A stretch of 64,000 bases of DNA, from positions 6,895,001-6,959,000 of the forward strand of contig NZ_CP108106.1 of the NCBI RefSeq assembly GCF_041435195.1, read 5' to 3'. Every line of letters begins with the position of its first letter. The stretch's first letter is position 1. Under the pieces are notes generated by a model. That model was not told where the DNA came from. It saw only the letters and a program-made list of their open reading frames with translations, and made no database searches. The stretch comes from Streptomyces sp. NBC_00224. Its GTDB lineage: Bacteria > Actinomycetota > Actinomycetes > Streptomycetales > Streptomycetaceae. Shown in pieces: positions 53,390-62,890 of this stretch. Made by a program: the position numbers and the translations under genes.

Positions 53390-55024
53390 TCAGGCCTGCG
53401 CCCGCGCCCGCTCCACGACCGCGCCCAGGTCGAGCGTGTGCGGCAGCGTCCCGAAGGCCGTGCCCCAGTCGCCGCCGAGCCGGGACGCGCAGAACGCGTC
53501 CGCGACCTCCGACGGCGCCCAGCGCACCAGCAGCGACCCCTGGAGCACCAGTGCCATCCGCTCCACAAGGCGGCGCGCCCGGGCCTCGATGCCGTCCAGG
53601 TCCGCCAGCTCCGTCAGCAGGTTCTTGATCGCCCCGTCGAGGCGGTGGTCCGCGCCGCGCGCGCGGCCGACCTCCTGGAGGAAAGCGTCCAGGGCGTGCG
53701 GCTCGCGCTGCAGCGCCCGCAGTACGTCCAGCGCCTGGACGTTGCCCGAGCCCTCCCAGATCGAGTTCAGTGGCGACTCGCGCAACAGCCGGGGCAGCCC
53801 GGACTCCTCCACGTACCCGTTGCCGCCCAGACATTCGAGGGCCTCGGCGACGACCGGCGTACAGCGCTTGGTCACCCAGTACTTGGCGGCCGGCACCGCG
53901 AGCCGCAGCAGCGCCCGCTCCTCCTCGCTGCTGGAGTCGTTCGCCGCCGCGAGCCGCAGCGCCAGCGTGGTCGCCGCCTCCGACTCCAGGGCCAGATCCG
54001 CCAGCACGTTCTTCATCAGCGGCTTCTCGATCAGCACCCCGCCGAACGCGCTGCGGTACGCCGCGTGGTGGATCGCCTGCGCCACGCCCTGCCGCATCAG
54101 CGCCGCCGAGCCGACCACGCAGTCGAGCCGGGTCGCCGCCACCATCTCGATGATGGTGCGCACCCCGCGCCCCTCGTCCCCGACCCGGCGCGCCCACGTC
54201 TCGTCGAACTCGACCTCGCTGGACGCGTTCGACTTGTTGCCCAGCTTGTCCTTGAGCCGCTGGATCCGGAACGTGTTGCGCGTCTCGTCCTCCAGGACCC
54301 TGGGCACCAGGAAGCACGTCAGCCCGCCCGGCGCCTGCGCGAGCACCAGGAACCCGTCGCACATCGGCGCCGAGCAGAACCACTTGTGCCCGGTCAGCAG
54401 ATACTCACCGGCGTCACCGAGCGGCCTCGCCCGGGTGGTGTTGGCCCGGACGTCACTGCCGCCCTGCTTCTCCGTCATGCCCATCCCGAAGAGCACCCCG
54501 GCCTTCCCGGCGGCCGGCCGCAGCCCCTCCTCGTACACGTGCGAGGTGAGCCGGGGCTCCCATACGGCGGCCAGCGCCGGATCGGTCCGCAGCGCGGGCA
54601 CGGCCGCGTGCGTCATCGACAGCGGGCACCCGTGGCCCGCCTCGGCCTGCGTCCACACCAGGAACCCGGCGGCGCGCCGCACATGGCCGCCCGGCCGCCC
54701 CCAGGCGTCCGTCAGCCCCGCCCCGACGGCGTGGCCGAGCAGGCGGTGCCAGCTCGGGTGGAAGTCGACCTCGTCGATGCGGTTGCCGTACCGGTCGTGG
54801 GTGCGGAGCTTGGGCGGGTTCTCGTTCGCCAGCACGCCCCACTCCTGCGCCTGGGCGGAACCGGCGGTGCGCCCGAGGGCGCTGAGCTCGTCCCGCGCCT
54901 CCTCGACGAGATCGGGCGCCAGATGCCGTTCCACCCCCTCGGCAAGAGCGCGGTCGGACGAGAAGACGTCGTATCCCACCAGGGGCGGAGCCTGGTTGGT
55001 CACTGTGTGGGTGGTGGCTGCCAT
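53390..55024 (-). CDS. aidB: AidB-like acyl-CoA dehydrogenase family protein
   Basis: A 544-residue flavoprotein that follows E. coli AidB along its length: HTVTNQAPPLVGYDVFSSD at the start, GMGMTEKQGGSDVRANTTRA, KLGNKSNASSEVEFDE, VAEALECLGGNGYVEES and ESPLNSIWEGSGNVQALDVL. AidB binds FAD and DNA and is part of the adaptive response to alkylating damage; whether it repairs DNA or disposes of alkylating agents is not settled. ATG 55024 is the family start. It is divergent from the BrkB gene with only 17 nt between the starts, so their promoters must overlap the coding sequences. Confidence 0.9.
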   Translation of the reverse strand: MAATTHTVTNQAPPLVGYDVFSSDRALAEGVERHLAPDLVEEARDELSALGRTAGSAQAQEWGVLANENPPKLRTHDRYGNRIDEVDFHPSWHRLLGHAVGAGLTDAWGRPGGHVRRAAGFLVWTQAEAGHGCPLSMTHAAVPALRTDPALAAVWEPRLTSHVYEEGLRPAAGKAGVLFGMGMTEKQGGSDVRANTTRARPLGDAGEYLLTGHKWFCSAPMCDGFLVLAQAPGGLTCFLVPRVLEDETRNTFRIQRLKDKLGNKSNASSEVEFDETWARRVGDEGRGVRTIIEMVAATRLDCVVGSAALMRQGVAQAIHHAAYRSAFGGVLIEKPLMKNVLADLALESEAATTLALRLAAANDSSSEEERALLRLAVPAAKYWVTKRCTPVVAEALECLGGNGYVEESGLPRLLRESPLNSIWEGSGNVQALDVLRALQREPHALDAFLQEVGRARGADHRLDGAIKNLLTELADLDGIEARARRLVERMALVLQGSLLVRWAPSEVADAFCASRLGGDWGTAFGTLPHTLDLGAVVERARAQA

Positions 55025-55041
55025 GCCGATACGGTAAGGAG

Positions 55042-56193
55042 GTGCAGCCAGCAAATGAAACACCCGAGCGGCCATCGGGCCGACTCCACCGGGCCCCGAG
55101 CAGACTCCACCGGGCCCGCGTCCTCTACCGCAACGTATCGAAGCGGAAGATGGCCTGGCTGCTCCTGAAGGACACCGTCAACTCGTGCATCGAGTACCGC
55201 ATCCTCGGGCTCGCGGCCGAAGCGGCCTTCTTCACCCTGCTCTCGCTGCCTCCGCTGCTGCTCAGCCTTATCGCGCTGCTCGGTTACGTGGACGGCTGGA
55301 CCAACACGGACACCGTCGCCACCATCAACAAGAACATCATCAACGCCGCCCAGTCGGTCCTCTCCGACCGGGGCGTCCACGATTTCGCCGAGCCGCTCCT
55401 GGCGGACGTCACCAAGGGGAAACGGCCGGAAATCGTCTCCCTCGGCTTCGCCTTCGCGCTCTGGTCGGGCTCCCGGGCCGTCAACGTCTTCATCGACACC
55501 ATCACCGTGATGTACGGGCTCGACGGCCACCGGGGCATCGTGCGCACCCGGATGCTCTCGCTGCTGCTCTACATCGTGGCCCTGCTCATCGGCGCGGTGG
55601 TGCTGCCGCTCGCGGTGGTCGGCCCGGACCGGGTGGTCGAGCTGATCCCGTGGGGAACGGATCTGATCAGCGTCCTGTACTGGCCCGTGATGATCCTCCT
55701 TTCGGTGGCATTTCTGACCACCCTGTTCCACGTCTCGGTGCCGGTCCGCTCCCCGTGGATCGAGGACGTGCCGGGCGCCCTGGTCGCCCTGGCGATGTGG
55801 GTGCTCGGGTCGTTCCTGCTGCGGATCTACCTCACCAACACCGTCGAGGGCCCCACGATCTACGGCTCGCTGGCCGCGCCCGTCGCCGTGCTGCTGTGGA
55901 TCGGGGTCTCGGCCTTCGCGGTCCTGGTGGGCGCGGCCGTCAACGCGGCGATCGACCGGGTGTGGCCGTCGGTCGCCACGGCCGCCGCCCGCGCCGCCAA
56001 CGAGCGGGTCAAGACGGCCCAGGCCGCCGAGATCGTGGCCCGCGCCGCCCAGGCCCGGGCCACCTACCAGCCCGACCCGGACGACCCCGATCCCTCCGAC
56101 CCCGGGATGCCGTCGGAGTACCCGGAGCGGTGGTCGCGCTTCCTGCCGCCGGACGACGTGAAGTCCCGACTGCACGGCCGCGACAAGCCTTAG
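55042..56193 (+). CDS. YihY/BrkB family membrane protein
   Basis: A 383-residue polytopic membrane protein. Six hydrophobic segments span about residues 55-320, including GLAAEAAFFTLLSLPPLLLS, the family's first span, and VLLWIGVSAFAVLVGAAVNA. A charged tail follows. The family function is unclear; it was once annotated as RNase BN. GTG 55042 follows AAGGAG very closely; the next in-frame ATG is at 55150. The N-terminus carries a seven-residue in-frame duplication (see repeat). The stop overlaps the convergent SAV_2336 gene by four bases. Confidence 0.88.
   Translation: MQPANETPERPSGRLHRAPSRLHRARVLYRNVSKRKMAWLLLKDTVNSCIEYRILGLAAEAAFFTLLSLPPLLLSLIALLGYVDGWTNTDTVATINKNIINAAQSVLSDRGVHDFAEPLLADVTKGKRPEIVSLGFAFALWSGSRAVNVFIDTITVMYGLDGHRGIVRTRMLSLLLYIVALLIGAVVLPLAVVGPDRVVELIPWGTDLISVLYWPVMILLSVAFLTTLFHVSVPVRSPWIEDVPGALVALAMWVLGSFLLRIYLTNTVEGPTIYGSLAAPVAVLLWIGVSAFAVLVGAAVNAAIDRVWPSVATAAARAANERVKTAQAAEIVARAAQARATYQPDPDDPDPSDPGMPSEYPERWSRFLPPDDVKSRLHGRDKP
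55082..55117 (+). repeat. 21-nt in-frame duplication near the BrkB start
   Basis: GACTCCACCGGGCCC occurs at 55082-55096 and 55103-55117, 21 nt apart. This gives two copies of an RLHRA-containing motif in the N-terminal cytosolic tail. It looks like a recent slippage duplication. Confidence 0.75.
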
Positions 56194-59100
56194 CCGTCCG
56201 CCAGCGCGTCGGTGATCGCCCCCAGCGACGTGGTCACCAGCGTCGCCCCGGCCGCCCTCAGGTCCGCCGCCGAGCCCGCCCCGTCGGCGATCCCGACGTA
56301 CGGGACGCCGAGCCGGGCGGCGGCCGCCGCGGCGCCGGGCATGCGCCCGACCACCAGCGCGTCGGCGATGCTGCCCACGGCCTGGAGAATGGCGTCCTCG
56401 CCCATCTGGGTCCGCGCCCGGATGTCCACGGCCACGTCCCCGAGGGCCCGCCGCACCGCGCCCTCCGTACCGCCGGTGACCACGACGACCCGCCGCCCGG
56501 AGTCGGTGAGCGCCTGGATCGCCTCGTGGGCGTGGGGGCGGGAGAGGGTGCCGTCGTGGTCGATGAGGACGGTGCGGGTGGGGGCGAGGAGGGTGCGGAG
56601 GGGGGTGAGGGAGGGGAGGAGGGTGACGCGGGCGAGGAAGTCCGGGCTGTGCGGCGCCAGGACCACGGGCTTGGTCAGCCGTGCGTCCACCCGGATCTGC
56701 GCCAGGTCGAGCTGGGCGAGTCCGTGCTCGCGCACCAGAGGGCCGAGTTCGTCGCTCAGCCGGCGCCGGATCTCGTCCACCGCGACGGGGCTGTCCCGCG
56801 ACCACCAAGCGACGTCCGTCCTGGCGGTGAAGGCCAGACCGTCGACTGCGCTGGGGAGCGGAAACTCGAAGGTGGTGCCGCGACCCGACGGTGGTTCGAT
56901 CCGCCGGAACCAGACGATGTGTCCGGCCTCCTCGAACCGCTCGTACTCCTCGGCGCTGCGGGCATCGAGCATCCGATGGAGCTCGTCCGGTACACACAAG
57001 TCGACCGTGCCGACGCGAGCCGCGTCCGTCGGAGTCGGCGGAATGCCGATGACGAACCTGGCCCGGCCGTACTCGCTGTCCAGATGCACCAGGACGCGCA
57101 GCCGCACGGATGCGAGTTCGTCCCACGGCACGCCCCGGATCACGCCCTTGGACAACTCCTCGACGATCCGCTCCAGCACGGCGAGCGGTGCGCCCTCGGG
57201 GCGTATCAGAAGGTGAGTGGAGGTGCCGTAGGGCTCCGACACCTCCGGTGCGACGCCGAACACCGCCTCGACGGCGGTGAGCAGTGAGGCGGGTACGGGT
57301 TGCAGGGCGCTTTTCGGCAGGACCTCGACGACCACCATCGGGTGCGGCACCCTGCTCCGCAGGATGTCCCGCCGCTCCGTCACCGTCCGCAGCAGCTCCG
57401 CCAGCTCGCCCCGGTGCAGCTCCGCCCAGTGGCCCGGCATCCCCTCCAGCGGCTCGCCCGCCCACAGGCCGAGCGCGGTCTCGTACCGCTCCAGGGCCAG
57501 GTCGCGGTCGCCGGAGGACTCGGCCGTCTCCGCCTGGAAGACGAGCTGTTCGGCGTTGAGGAGGTCGACGTCGGCGCTCTTGAGGGTCAGCCGGTACGTC
57601 TCGTCGGCCGTGCCCTCGACCGGGTGGCCCAGGCGCCTGAGGCGGCCCGCGACGCCGTGGACGTCGTCCCGCCACTCCGGCGCCCACAGTTCCGTGCCCG
57701 CGACCCGCTCCCCGCGTGCCAGCACCAGCGCGCACAGCATGCGCAGTTCGGGGCCGTCGGACTCGGGGGCCGGGATGCCGTCGACCCAGGCCTCGGGCGG
57801 GCCGAGCAGGCGGTAGACGCGGCGGGTGGTGGAGGGGGAGGAGAGCAGGTCGGCGGCGGCGCGGCGGCGGGTTCTGGGGGACTCGTCCAGGAGCCCGCCG
57901 ATCGCCGAGGCGAGGAAGGGGGCCCGGGACTCGTGCAGAGCAGCCGAGGCCGTGGCGAGGCCCGCTTCCGTCAGCCGCGTGCCGACGGCCATCTCGAAGA
58001 GCAGCTCTCCGGCCGCCAGCAGGTCGTCCTCCAGCTTCGGCCCCGGATCGTGCCGGACGCCAGGGTCAGACAACAGCGCCCCCCGCTCGGCCGACAGCAG
58101 CACGTTCTCGGCTCGTACGCCGCCGTGGACGATGCCCTCCTCGTGCAGGGCGTCGAGCCCGGAGACCAGTTCCCGCGCGGTGCGCAGGATGTCGACCACC
58201 GGCCAGCCGTTCGGGTGGCGCGCCATCGCCTCGCGCAGCGTCGACGCTTCCACCAGCTCGGTCACCAGGCACCACGCGTCCTCGACCGCGAAGGCGTCGA
58301 AGTTCAGCAGCAGGTTCGGATGGTGGATGGCGGCGACCTGGCGGGCATCGGCGAGGAAGGAAGACGTGGGGGCGGGCCCCCGGTCCGCCGGGAAGCGGTA
58401 CAAGGTCACCGCCACCTTCCGCCCCGACGGCAGCTCGGCCGCCCGCCACACCTCGCCGGGTGGACGCGGCCCGATCCGCTCCACCAGCTCGTACCGCCCC
58501 GCCAGCACCCGCCCCCCGCCCACCCCCTCCGGCCCGCGCAGCATCCGCACGCTCTCTCGGCTCACCAGCGCGAACGGATCCCCCGGCACCGCCCCCACCG
58601 GTCCGCCCCGCGCCGCCACCAGTGCGCGGAACTCGCCGGGGACCGCGCCCGCCAGCGCCTCGATGCGGGCGTTCACCCGGCTCAGCAGGCCGCTGGTGCG
58701 GACGTGGGACGTGTGCGGCAGGGTGCCGAGCAGGACCTCGCGCACCCCGGGCCGGAAGTCGTACGCGCCGGGCGGGCCCGGCACCGCCGTGAGCATGCCG
58801 CTCAGGACGACCTCGGCCAGGTGCCGCGGCTGGGGGTGCGGCTCCACGGCGGCGTGCACGAGCCGCATCACCGGCAGGTGCGCGCACCCGACCGCCAGAT
58901 GCGACGCGAGCCGGAACGCGGCCGGGGACGCCACCGACCGGAACCGCAGGACGAGTTCGTCGGCGGGCAGGTCGGGGAGCGGTGTCGCCGCCTCCCCGGC
59001 AGGTGGCCAGGGACCCAGCACCGCCGCCGCGCCCGGCACCTGCGTCCCGCCGCGCGCCCCCACCAGCTCCGCCCAGTTGCGCAGCCAGCGCGCCGACGGC

Positions 59101-60098
59101 TCCAGGACGGGCACCGGGATGCCGCCCGGTACGTTCGCGGCCGCGTCGCGCTCGTACGGCTCGTACGGGAGGAACGTCAGCGACGTCCCGGCCGCGCCCG
59201 GGCCCGGCGTGCTCAGCAGTCCGGCGGCGGGCGCGAACGCCGTGTACTGCCACAGCCGTTCCGGCAGCGGCTGGACGACGGCGACCGGCAGGGTGCGGGC
59301 CCAGCCGCGCAGCGTGCGGTACCAGCGGCGCCCGGCCGGGCCGTCCCGCCACTGCGGGCCCATGCAGTCGCTGAGGACGAGCACGGCGGTGCGGCTGGTC
59401 GCGGCCGGGCGGGCCGGGAGCCCGCCGTCGGCGGCGAGCGGCAGCACCTCCACCGTGCGGAACGCGCCCGTCTGGGCCAGCGCCCGGTGCAGATCGCGCA
59501 GCAGCGGCCGCCACATCGCCATGGTCGGGCCCGCGTCGAAGACGATCCGCAGGTGCAACCAGCGCTCCGGGCGGGGGCGCAGCACCGGGAACCACCACTC
59601 GGGGCGGTCGCCGGCCAGCGCGCCCCGGTGGGCGGTCGCCGTCTCGTCGAACTCCCGCTCGTACGCCGACGGCACCCGCCGCTTCAGCGGGCGCACGGCC
59701 CGCTGGAGCGCCAGGGGATGCGCGAGCATCGCGGGCGCGGGGGCAAGCAGGGGCGCGTGCTCGCCACCGCGCTCCGGCGCGGGCGCGGGGCGGCCCGGCG
59801 GCGGGGTGCGCAGGGGTACGCGCTCGGGCGCGTCCGGCCGCTCGGCGGGGGCCGCCTCGACGGGCACGGCGGGCTCGGTGGGCTTGCGTGCCTCCCGCTC
59901 CCGTACGTCGTCGGGGAGCGGGGGCAGCGGCAGCCGCGCGTCCGCGCCGCTGCGGACCTCCGGCTCCTGGCGCATGTGCCCCGCCAGCCACAGGGCTTCG
60001 GCGAGTTCCCGCCCGGTCGGCGCACGGCCGCCCGCCGCGGCGAGCACATGCCGCAGCCGGTCCACGAGAGGCCGTTCCCGGGCGGGCTCAGAACTCAT
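56190..60098 (-). CDS. SAV_2336-type multidomain protein: vWA-like, pseudokinase, BTAD-like, HAD
   Basis: A 1302-residue protein, last gene of the trypsin-MoxR operon. Residues 1-45 are a helical SAV_2336-type start. About 180-290 resemble a vWA fold, with FDAGPTMAMW where a MIDAS DxSxS would be and VLVLSDCMG later. About 530-760 are a protein kinase fold with key residues lost: VAVT for VAIK (T565), HGG for HRD (658-660) and DPG for DFG (678-680). About 770-915 are SARP-like winged helix and BTAD (DLALERYETALGLWAGEPL). Residues 1174-1302 are HAD-like, with the DxDGT motif LIDHDGTL (D1180, D1182) and VVVTGG. It overlaps the MoxR gene by 11 nt. Confidence 0.85.
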   Translation of the reverse strand: MSSEPARERPLVDRLRHVLAAAGGRAPTGRELAEALWLAGHMRQEPEVRSGADARLPLPPLPDDVREREARKPTEPAVPVEAAPAERPDAPERVPLRTPPPGRPAPAPERGGEHAPLLAPAPAMLAHPLALQRAVRPLKRRVPSAYEREFDETATAHRGALAGDRPEWWFPVLRPRPERWLHLRIVFDAGPTMAMWRPLLRDLHRALAQTGAFRTVEVLPLAADGGLPARPAATSRTAVLVLSDCMGPQWRDGPAGRRWYRTLRGWARTLPVAVVQPLPERLWQYTAFAPAAGLLSTPGPGAAGTSLTFLPYEPYERDAAANVPGGIPVPVLEPSARWLRNWAELVGARGGTQVPGAAAVLGPWPPAGEAATPLPDLPADELVLRFRSVASPAAFRLASHLAVGCAHLPVMRLVHAAVEPHPQPRHLAEVVLSGMLTAVPGPPGAYDFRPGVREVLLGTLPHTSHVRTSGLLSRVNARIEALAGAVPGEFRALVAARGGPVGAVPGDPFALVSRESVRMLRGPEGVGGGRVLAGRYELVERIGPRPPGEVWRAAELPSGRKVAVTLYRFPADRGPAPTSSFLADARQVAAIHHPNLLLNFDAFAVEDAWCLVTELVEASTLREAMARHPNGWPVVDILRTARELVSGLDALHEEGIVHGGVRAENVLLSAERGALLSDPGVRHDPGPKLEDDLLAAGELLFEMAVGTRLTEAGLATASAALHESRAPFLASAIGGLLDESPRTRRRAAADLLSSPSTTRRVYRLLGPPEAWVDGIPAPESDGPELRMLCALVLARGERVAGTELWAPEWRDDVHGVAGRLRRLGHPVEGTADETYRLTLKSADVDLLNAEQLVFQAETAESSGDRDLALERYETALGLWAGEPLEGMPGHWAELHRGELAELLRTVTERRDILRSRVPHPMVVVEVLPKSALQPVPASLLTAVEAVFGVAPEVSEPYGTSTHLLIRPEGAPLAVLERIVEELSKGVIRGVPWDELASVRLRVLVHLDSEYGRARFVIGIPPTPTDAARVGTVDLCVPDELHRMLDARSAEEYERFEEAGHIVWFRRIEPPSGRGTTFEFPLPSAVDGLAFTARTDVAWWSRDSPVAVDEIRRRLSDELGPLVREHGLAQLDLAQIRVDARLTKPVVLAPHSPDFLARVTLLPSLTPLRTLLAPTRTVLIDHDGTLSRPHAHEAIQALTDSGRRVVVVTGGTEGAVRRALGDVAVDIRARTQMGEDAILQAVGSIADALVVGRMPGAAAAAARLGVPYVGIADGAGSAADLRAAGATLVTTSLGAITDALADG

Positions 60099-61131
60099 CG
60101 GGCCGCAGCCCCTCCGTCTCCAGCGCCTGGCTCAGATACGGCATCAGATGCTCGGCCAGCTGCTCGCGCGACGGGCCCTGAAGCCCCGAAGTGCGCGTCA
60201 GATACACCGCGTTGAGGAGTTGGTCGGTGGCCAGCTCGCCGCCGGAGGCGCGGTGCAGGAACGTGTCGACCAGCTCCAGCGCGTCATCGTCGAGCTGGCC
60301 CAGATGCGCGTGCAGGATCGCCTTGAGCTGCTCCTTGTCCGGCTGCTTGAGCTCCAGCGTCACACAGCGGCGCAGGAACGCGGGCGGGAACTCGCGCTCG
60401 CCGTTGCTGGTGAGCACGACGAAGGGGAACGCGTGGCAGCGGACGCGGCCCCGGTGCACGCGTACCCGGGCGTCCGCGCCCGCCACCATGACGTCCGAGC
60501 CGGGATGGCGATGCGCCGTCCGCACCAGCTCCGGAATCTCGAACTGGCCTTCCTCCAGCACGTTGAGCAGGTCGTTCGGCAGGTCCAGATCGCCCTTGTC
60601 GATCTCGTCGATCAGCAGGACGCGGGGGCGCTGGTGGGGGAGGAGTGCGGTGCCGAGGGGGCCGAGCCGCAGATGCGGCGCGATGTCGTTGCGAAACGGC
60701 ACGCCGAACGGCCTGGGCTCGGGTTGGCTCTCCTCCCGCGCCGCATACAGCCGCGACAGCGGATCGTACTGGTACAGCCCGTCGTCCAGCGTGCTGCGGC
60801 TGGTCACGTTCCAGCGCAGCACCGGCCCCAGCATCAGCTCGCGCGCCACCGCGTACGGAAGGCTCGACTTGCCGCTGCCGGGCGGGCCCGTGACCAGCAG
60901 CGGGCGCCGCAAGTACAGGGCCGCGTTGACCAGTTCGACGCTCTGGTCGGTGACCACGTACGTCTGCGCGCGGTGGGTGCGGTCCGGCGAGGAGGCCGCG
61001 TCGTCGGGGTCCTCGGTCGGCGGCGGCAGCAGCGGCTTCCCGTTGAAGGCGCGCCAGGGCGGCGGCGGGGGGAGCTGGGTGATGCCGTCGTGCGGCTGGC
61101 CGCCGCCGGTGTACACGGGCCACAGGGGCAT
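60088..61131 (-). CDS. MoxR-type AAA+ ATPase
   Basis: A 347-residue AAA+ ATPase with a Pro-rich N-terminal 40 residues. Walker A is GPPGSGKS (82-89), Walker B VLLIDEIDKGD (D175, E176), sensor 1 VVLTSNGEREFP and the arginine-finger region FLRRCVTLEL. The helical lid follows. MoxR proteins remodel partners, typically with a vWA protein as adaptor; here the overlapping SAV_2336 protein downstream has a vWA-like region. The stop codon lies inside the start of that gene. The protease gene ends 19 nt upstream. Confidence 0.93.
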   Translation of the reverse strand: MPLWPVYTGGGQPHDGITQLPPPPPWRAFNGKPLLPPPTEDPDDAASSPDRTHRAQTYVVTDQSVELVNAALYLRRPLLVTGPPGSGKSSLPYAVARELMLGPVLRWNVTSRSTLDDGLYQYDPLSRLYAAREESQPEPRPFGVPFRNDIAPHLRLGPLGTALLPHQRPRVLLIDEIDKGDLDLPNDLLNVLEEGQFEIPELVRTAHRHPGSDVMVAGADARVRVHRGRVRCHAFPFVVLTSNGEREFPPAFLRRCVTLELKQPDKEQLKAILHAHLGQLDDDALELVDTFLHRASGGELATDQLLNAVYLTRTSGLQGPSREQLAEHLMPYLSQALETEGLRPDEF

Positions 61132-61150
61132 ATGGGCTGCTCCAGATCCT

Positions 61151-62890
61151 TCAGCTCAGCGGGGACCGGTCGGGCGGGGCGACGGCCGGGAAGCGGCGCG
61201 GGTCCTCCCAGACGAGGGTGAACCCGGCCGCCCAGTGCGGCCCGTTCTCGTCGTGCATGAACGCCTCCTTGCGCAACTTCAGTACGTGGCCGGGGAGTTC
61301 GCCGGGTGCGAGGTCGGCCAGCCAGTGGGCCAGCCCGTCGAGGAAGCCGCTGCCCCGGCACCCGCCGTCGCAGGCGGCCCCGGTGCAGCCGGTGTGCGGC
61401 CAGAGCACGATCGGCGAGGGCGCGTTCAGCGCGGCCCCGTGCGGCTCGGTGGCCGTGCGCGCCGGGTCCGGCGGCCGGGCGAACCCCACCGGGCCGTACA
61501 CGTCCTGGAGTTGTACGGAGAGCTTGTCCGGGCGGGGTGCCCTGCCGCACTCGATGCGGTGCACGGGAGAGCTCCGGCGGCCGTCGAGGGTCTCCCACAT
61601 CTGGCGCAGCGTCCACTGGAGCCTCGGGTTCTTGCGGCGCAGCCGGTCCATGACGACGACCGGCGACACACAGCCGAGCGGCGGCTCGATGCCCTTGCGC
61701 CGCACCCACTGGTCGACCGGCTTGTGCAGCCAGTTGCGCGGCAGCGCGAACGCGACCAGTGCCCGCCCCCGGTCGTCGAGGTCCCCGAACGCCGCGTCGA
61801 CCCGGTCCAGGACCCACTCGCGCAGCTGTCTCTCGCCGGTGACCGTGGCCGCGTCGACGAGCCTGCGGCTGCCGTCCCGGTACGCGTACACCTCGACCAG
61901 CAGCGCGTTCCTGCCCTCGCCGCTGCGGTTGATCTCCACCAGGACCGGCGACCAGCCGAGGTCGGGGGCCCGGCCGGGTCCGCCGCCCGGGTCGTCGAAG
62001 CGGGCCCGGTAGGCCCGGGCCCACTCGCGCAGCCCGTGCCCGAGCCCGGGGTCCGGCGCCGGACCCTCGTCGGCCGCCGCCGCGAGCCGCACCGCGAACT
62101 CGGCGAGCGGCAGCGCGCCCGCCCTCGGCACCGACTCCGCCAGCAGGTGCCACACCGCCTCCCACAGGTTGGCGAAGCCGCCGTCCGGGGGCGCCAGGCC
62201 CAGCGGCCCCACCGCCTGCCGGAACAGCCCGTCCGGGTCGGCCGCGCCCTCGGGCACGCGCGCCAGGAGCGCGGCCAGGGCGCGCTTCTCGGCAGCCTGG
62301 TGGCCGGGGGTCGGCACGTGCTCGGCCAGCGGTGGCCAGGACCGGGCGAGGACCTGGGCCGAGACCATCCGTACCGGGTCCATCGAGGAGACCATGCCGA
62401 CCACCTCGCCCCCCTCGGCCAGGTGCACGCCCGCCCCGCTGAACCCGCCGCTCACCGGCGTCCCGTACCCCTTCCAGTGCTCCAGCTGGGTCCACTCGTT
62501 GCTGGTCAACTCGGCTGCTCCGGCGCGCAGTTCGCTGATGACCCCCTCCTCGTAGTCCTCCGGGAAGCCGTGCGCGACGAGCATGGGGGTCGGGTACGCG
62601 TACGGCGCGTCGGGGCGGGCGAAGCGGGCGGGGCGGACCGGTACGGGTCCGGCCAGTTCGAGCACGGCCCAGTCGCCGGGGTCCCGGGCGCCGCCCGCCC
62701 AGCCGCCGCGCGCCACCACGCGCGCCGGGACCGGCTCGCGCCCCGGGAGCCCCGGAAGGCGGACCTCGGCGCGCTCCTCCTGCCAGACCACATGGGCGCA
62801 GGTCAGCACATGGCGGTCGGTGAACAGGAAGCCGGCGCCGACCGCGCCGCCGCACTCGATGTACGCGTGCCAGGAGGGTGACGCCATCAC
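61151..62890 (-). CDS. Trypsin-like serine protease with VMAP-C-like C-terminal region
   Basis: A 579-residue protein with no signal peptide, so it is expected in the cytosol. Residues 5-170 are a chymotrypsin-fold protease with the full triad: H33 (VLTCAHVV), D73 (DWAVLEL) and S151 (GGFSGAGVH). The rest, about 190-579, resembles the C-terminal region of vWA-MoxR-associated (VMAP) proteins, with LVEINRSGEGRNALLVEVY and RNWLHKPVDQW, and a Cys-rich TGCTGAACDGGCRGSG. The start is either GTG 62890 or ATG 62887, both overlapping the Trypco1 stop. The coupling suggests a regulated protease that MoxR and the Trypco protein control. Confidence 0.85.
   Translation of the reverse strand: MMASPSWHAYIECGGAVGAGFLFTDRHVLTCAHVVWQEERAEVRLPGLPGREPVPARVVARGGWAGGARDPGDWAVLELAGPVPVRPARFARPDAPYAYPTPMLVAHGFPEDYEEGVISELRAGAAELTSNEWTQLEHWKGYGTPVSGGFSGAGVHLAEGGEVVGMVSSMDPVRMVSAQVLARSWPPLAEHVPTPGHQAAEKRALAALLARVPEGAADPDGLFRQAVGPLGLAPPDGGFANLWEAVWHLLAESVPRAGALPLAEFAVRLAAAADEGPAPDPGLGHGLREWARAYRARFDDPGGGPGRAPDLGWSPVLVEINRSGEGRNALLVEVYAYRDGSRRLVDAATVTGERQLREWVLDRVDAAFGDLDDRGRALVAFALPRNWLHKPVDQWVRRKGIEPPLGCVSPVVVMDRLRRKNPRLQWTLRQMWETLDGRRSSPVHRIECGRAPRPDKLSVQLQDVYGPVGFARPPDPARTATEPHGAALNAPSPIVLWPHTGCTGAACDGGCRGSGFLDGLAHWLADLAPGELPGHVLKLRKEAFMHDENGPHWAAGFTLVWEDPRRFPAVAPPDRSPLS

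Noticed and set aside
57300..60215. A 971-codon open frame on the + strand
   Set aside because: It mirrors the SAV_2336-type gene on the other strand, and its composition (Arg, Gly, His, Gln rich) fits a shadow frame.
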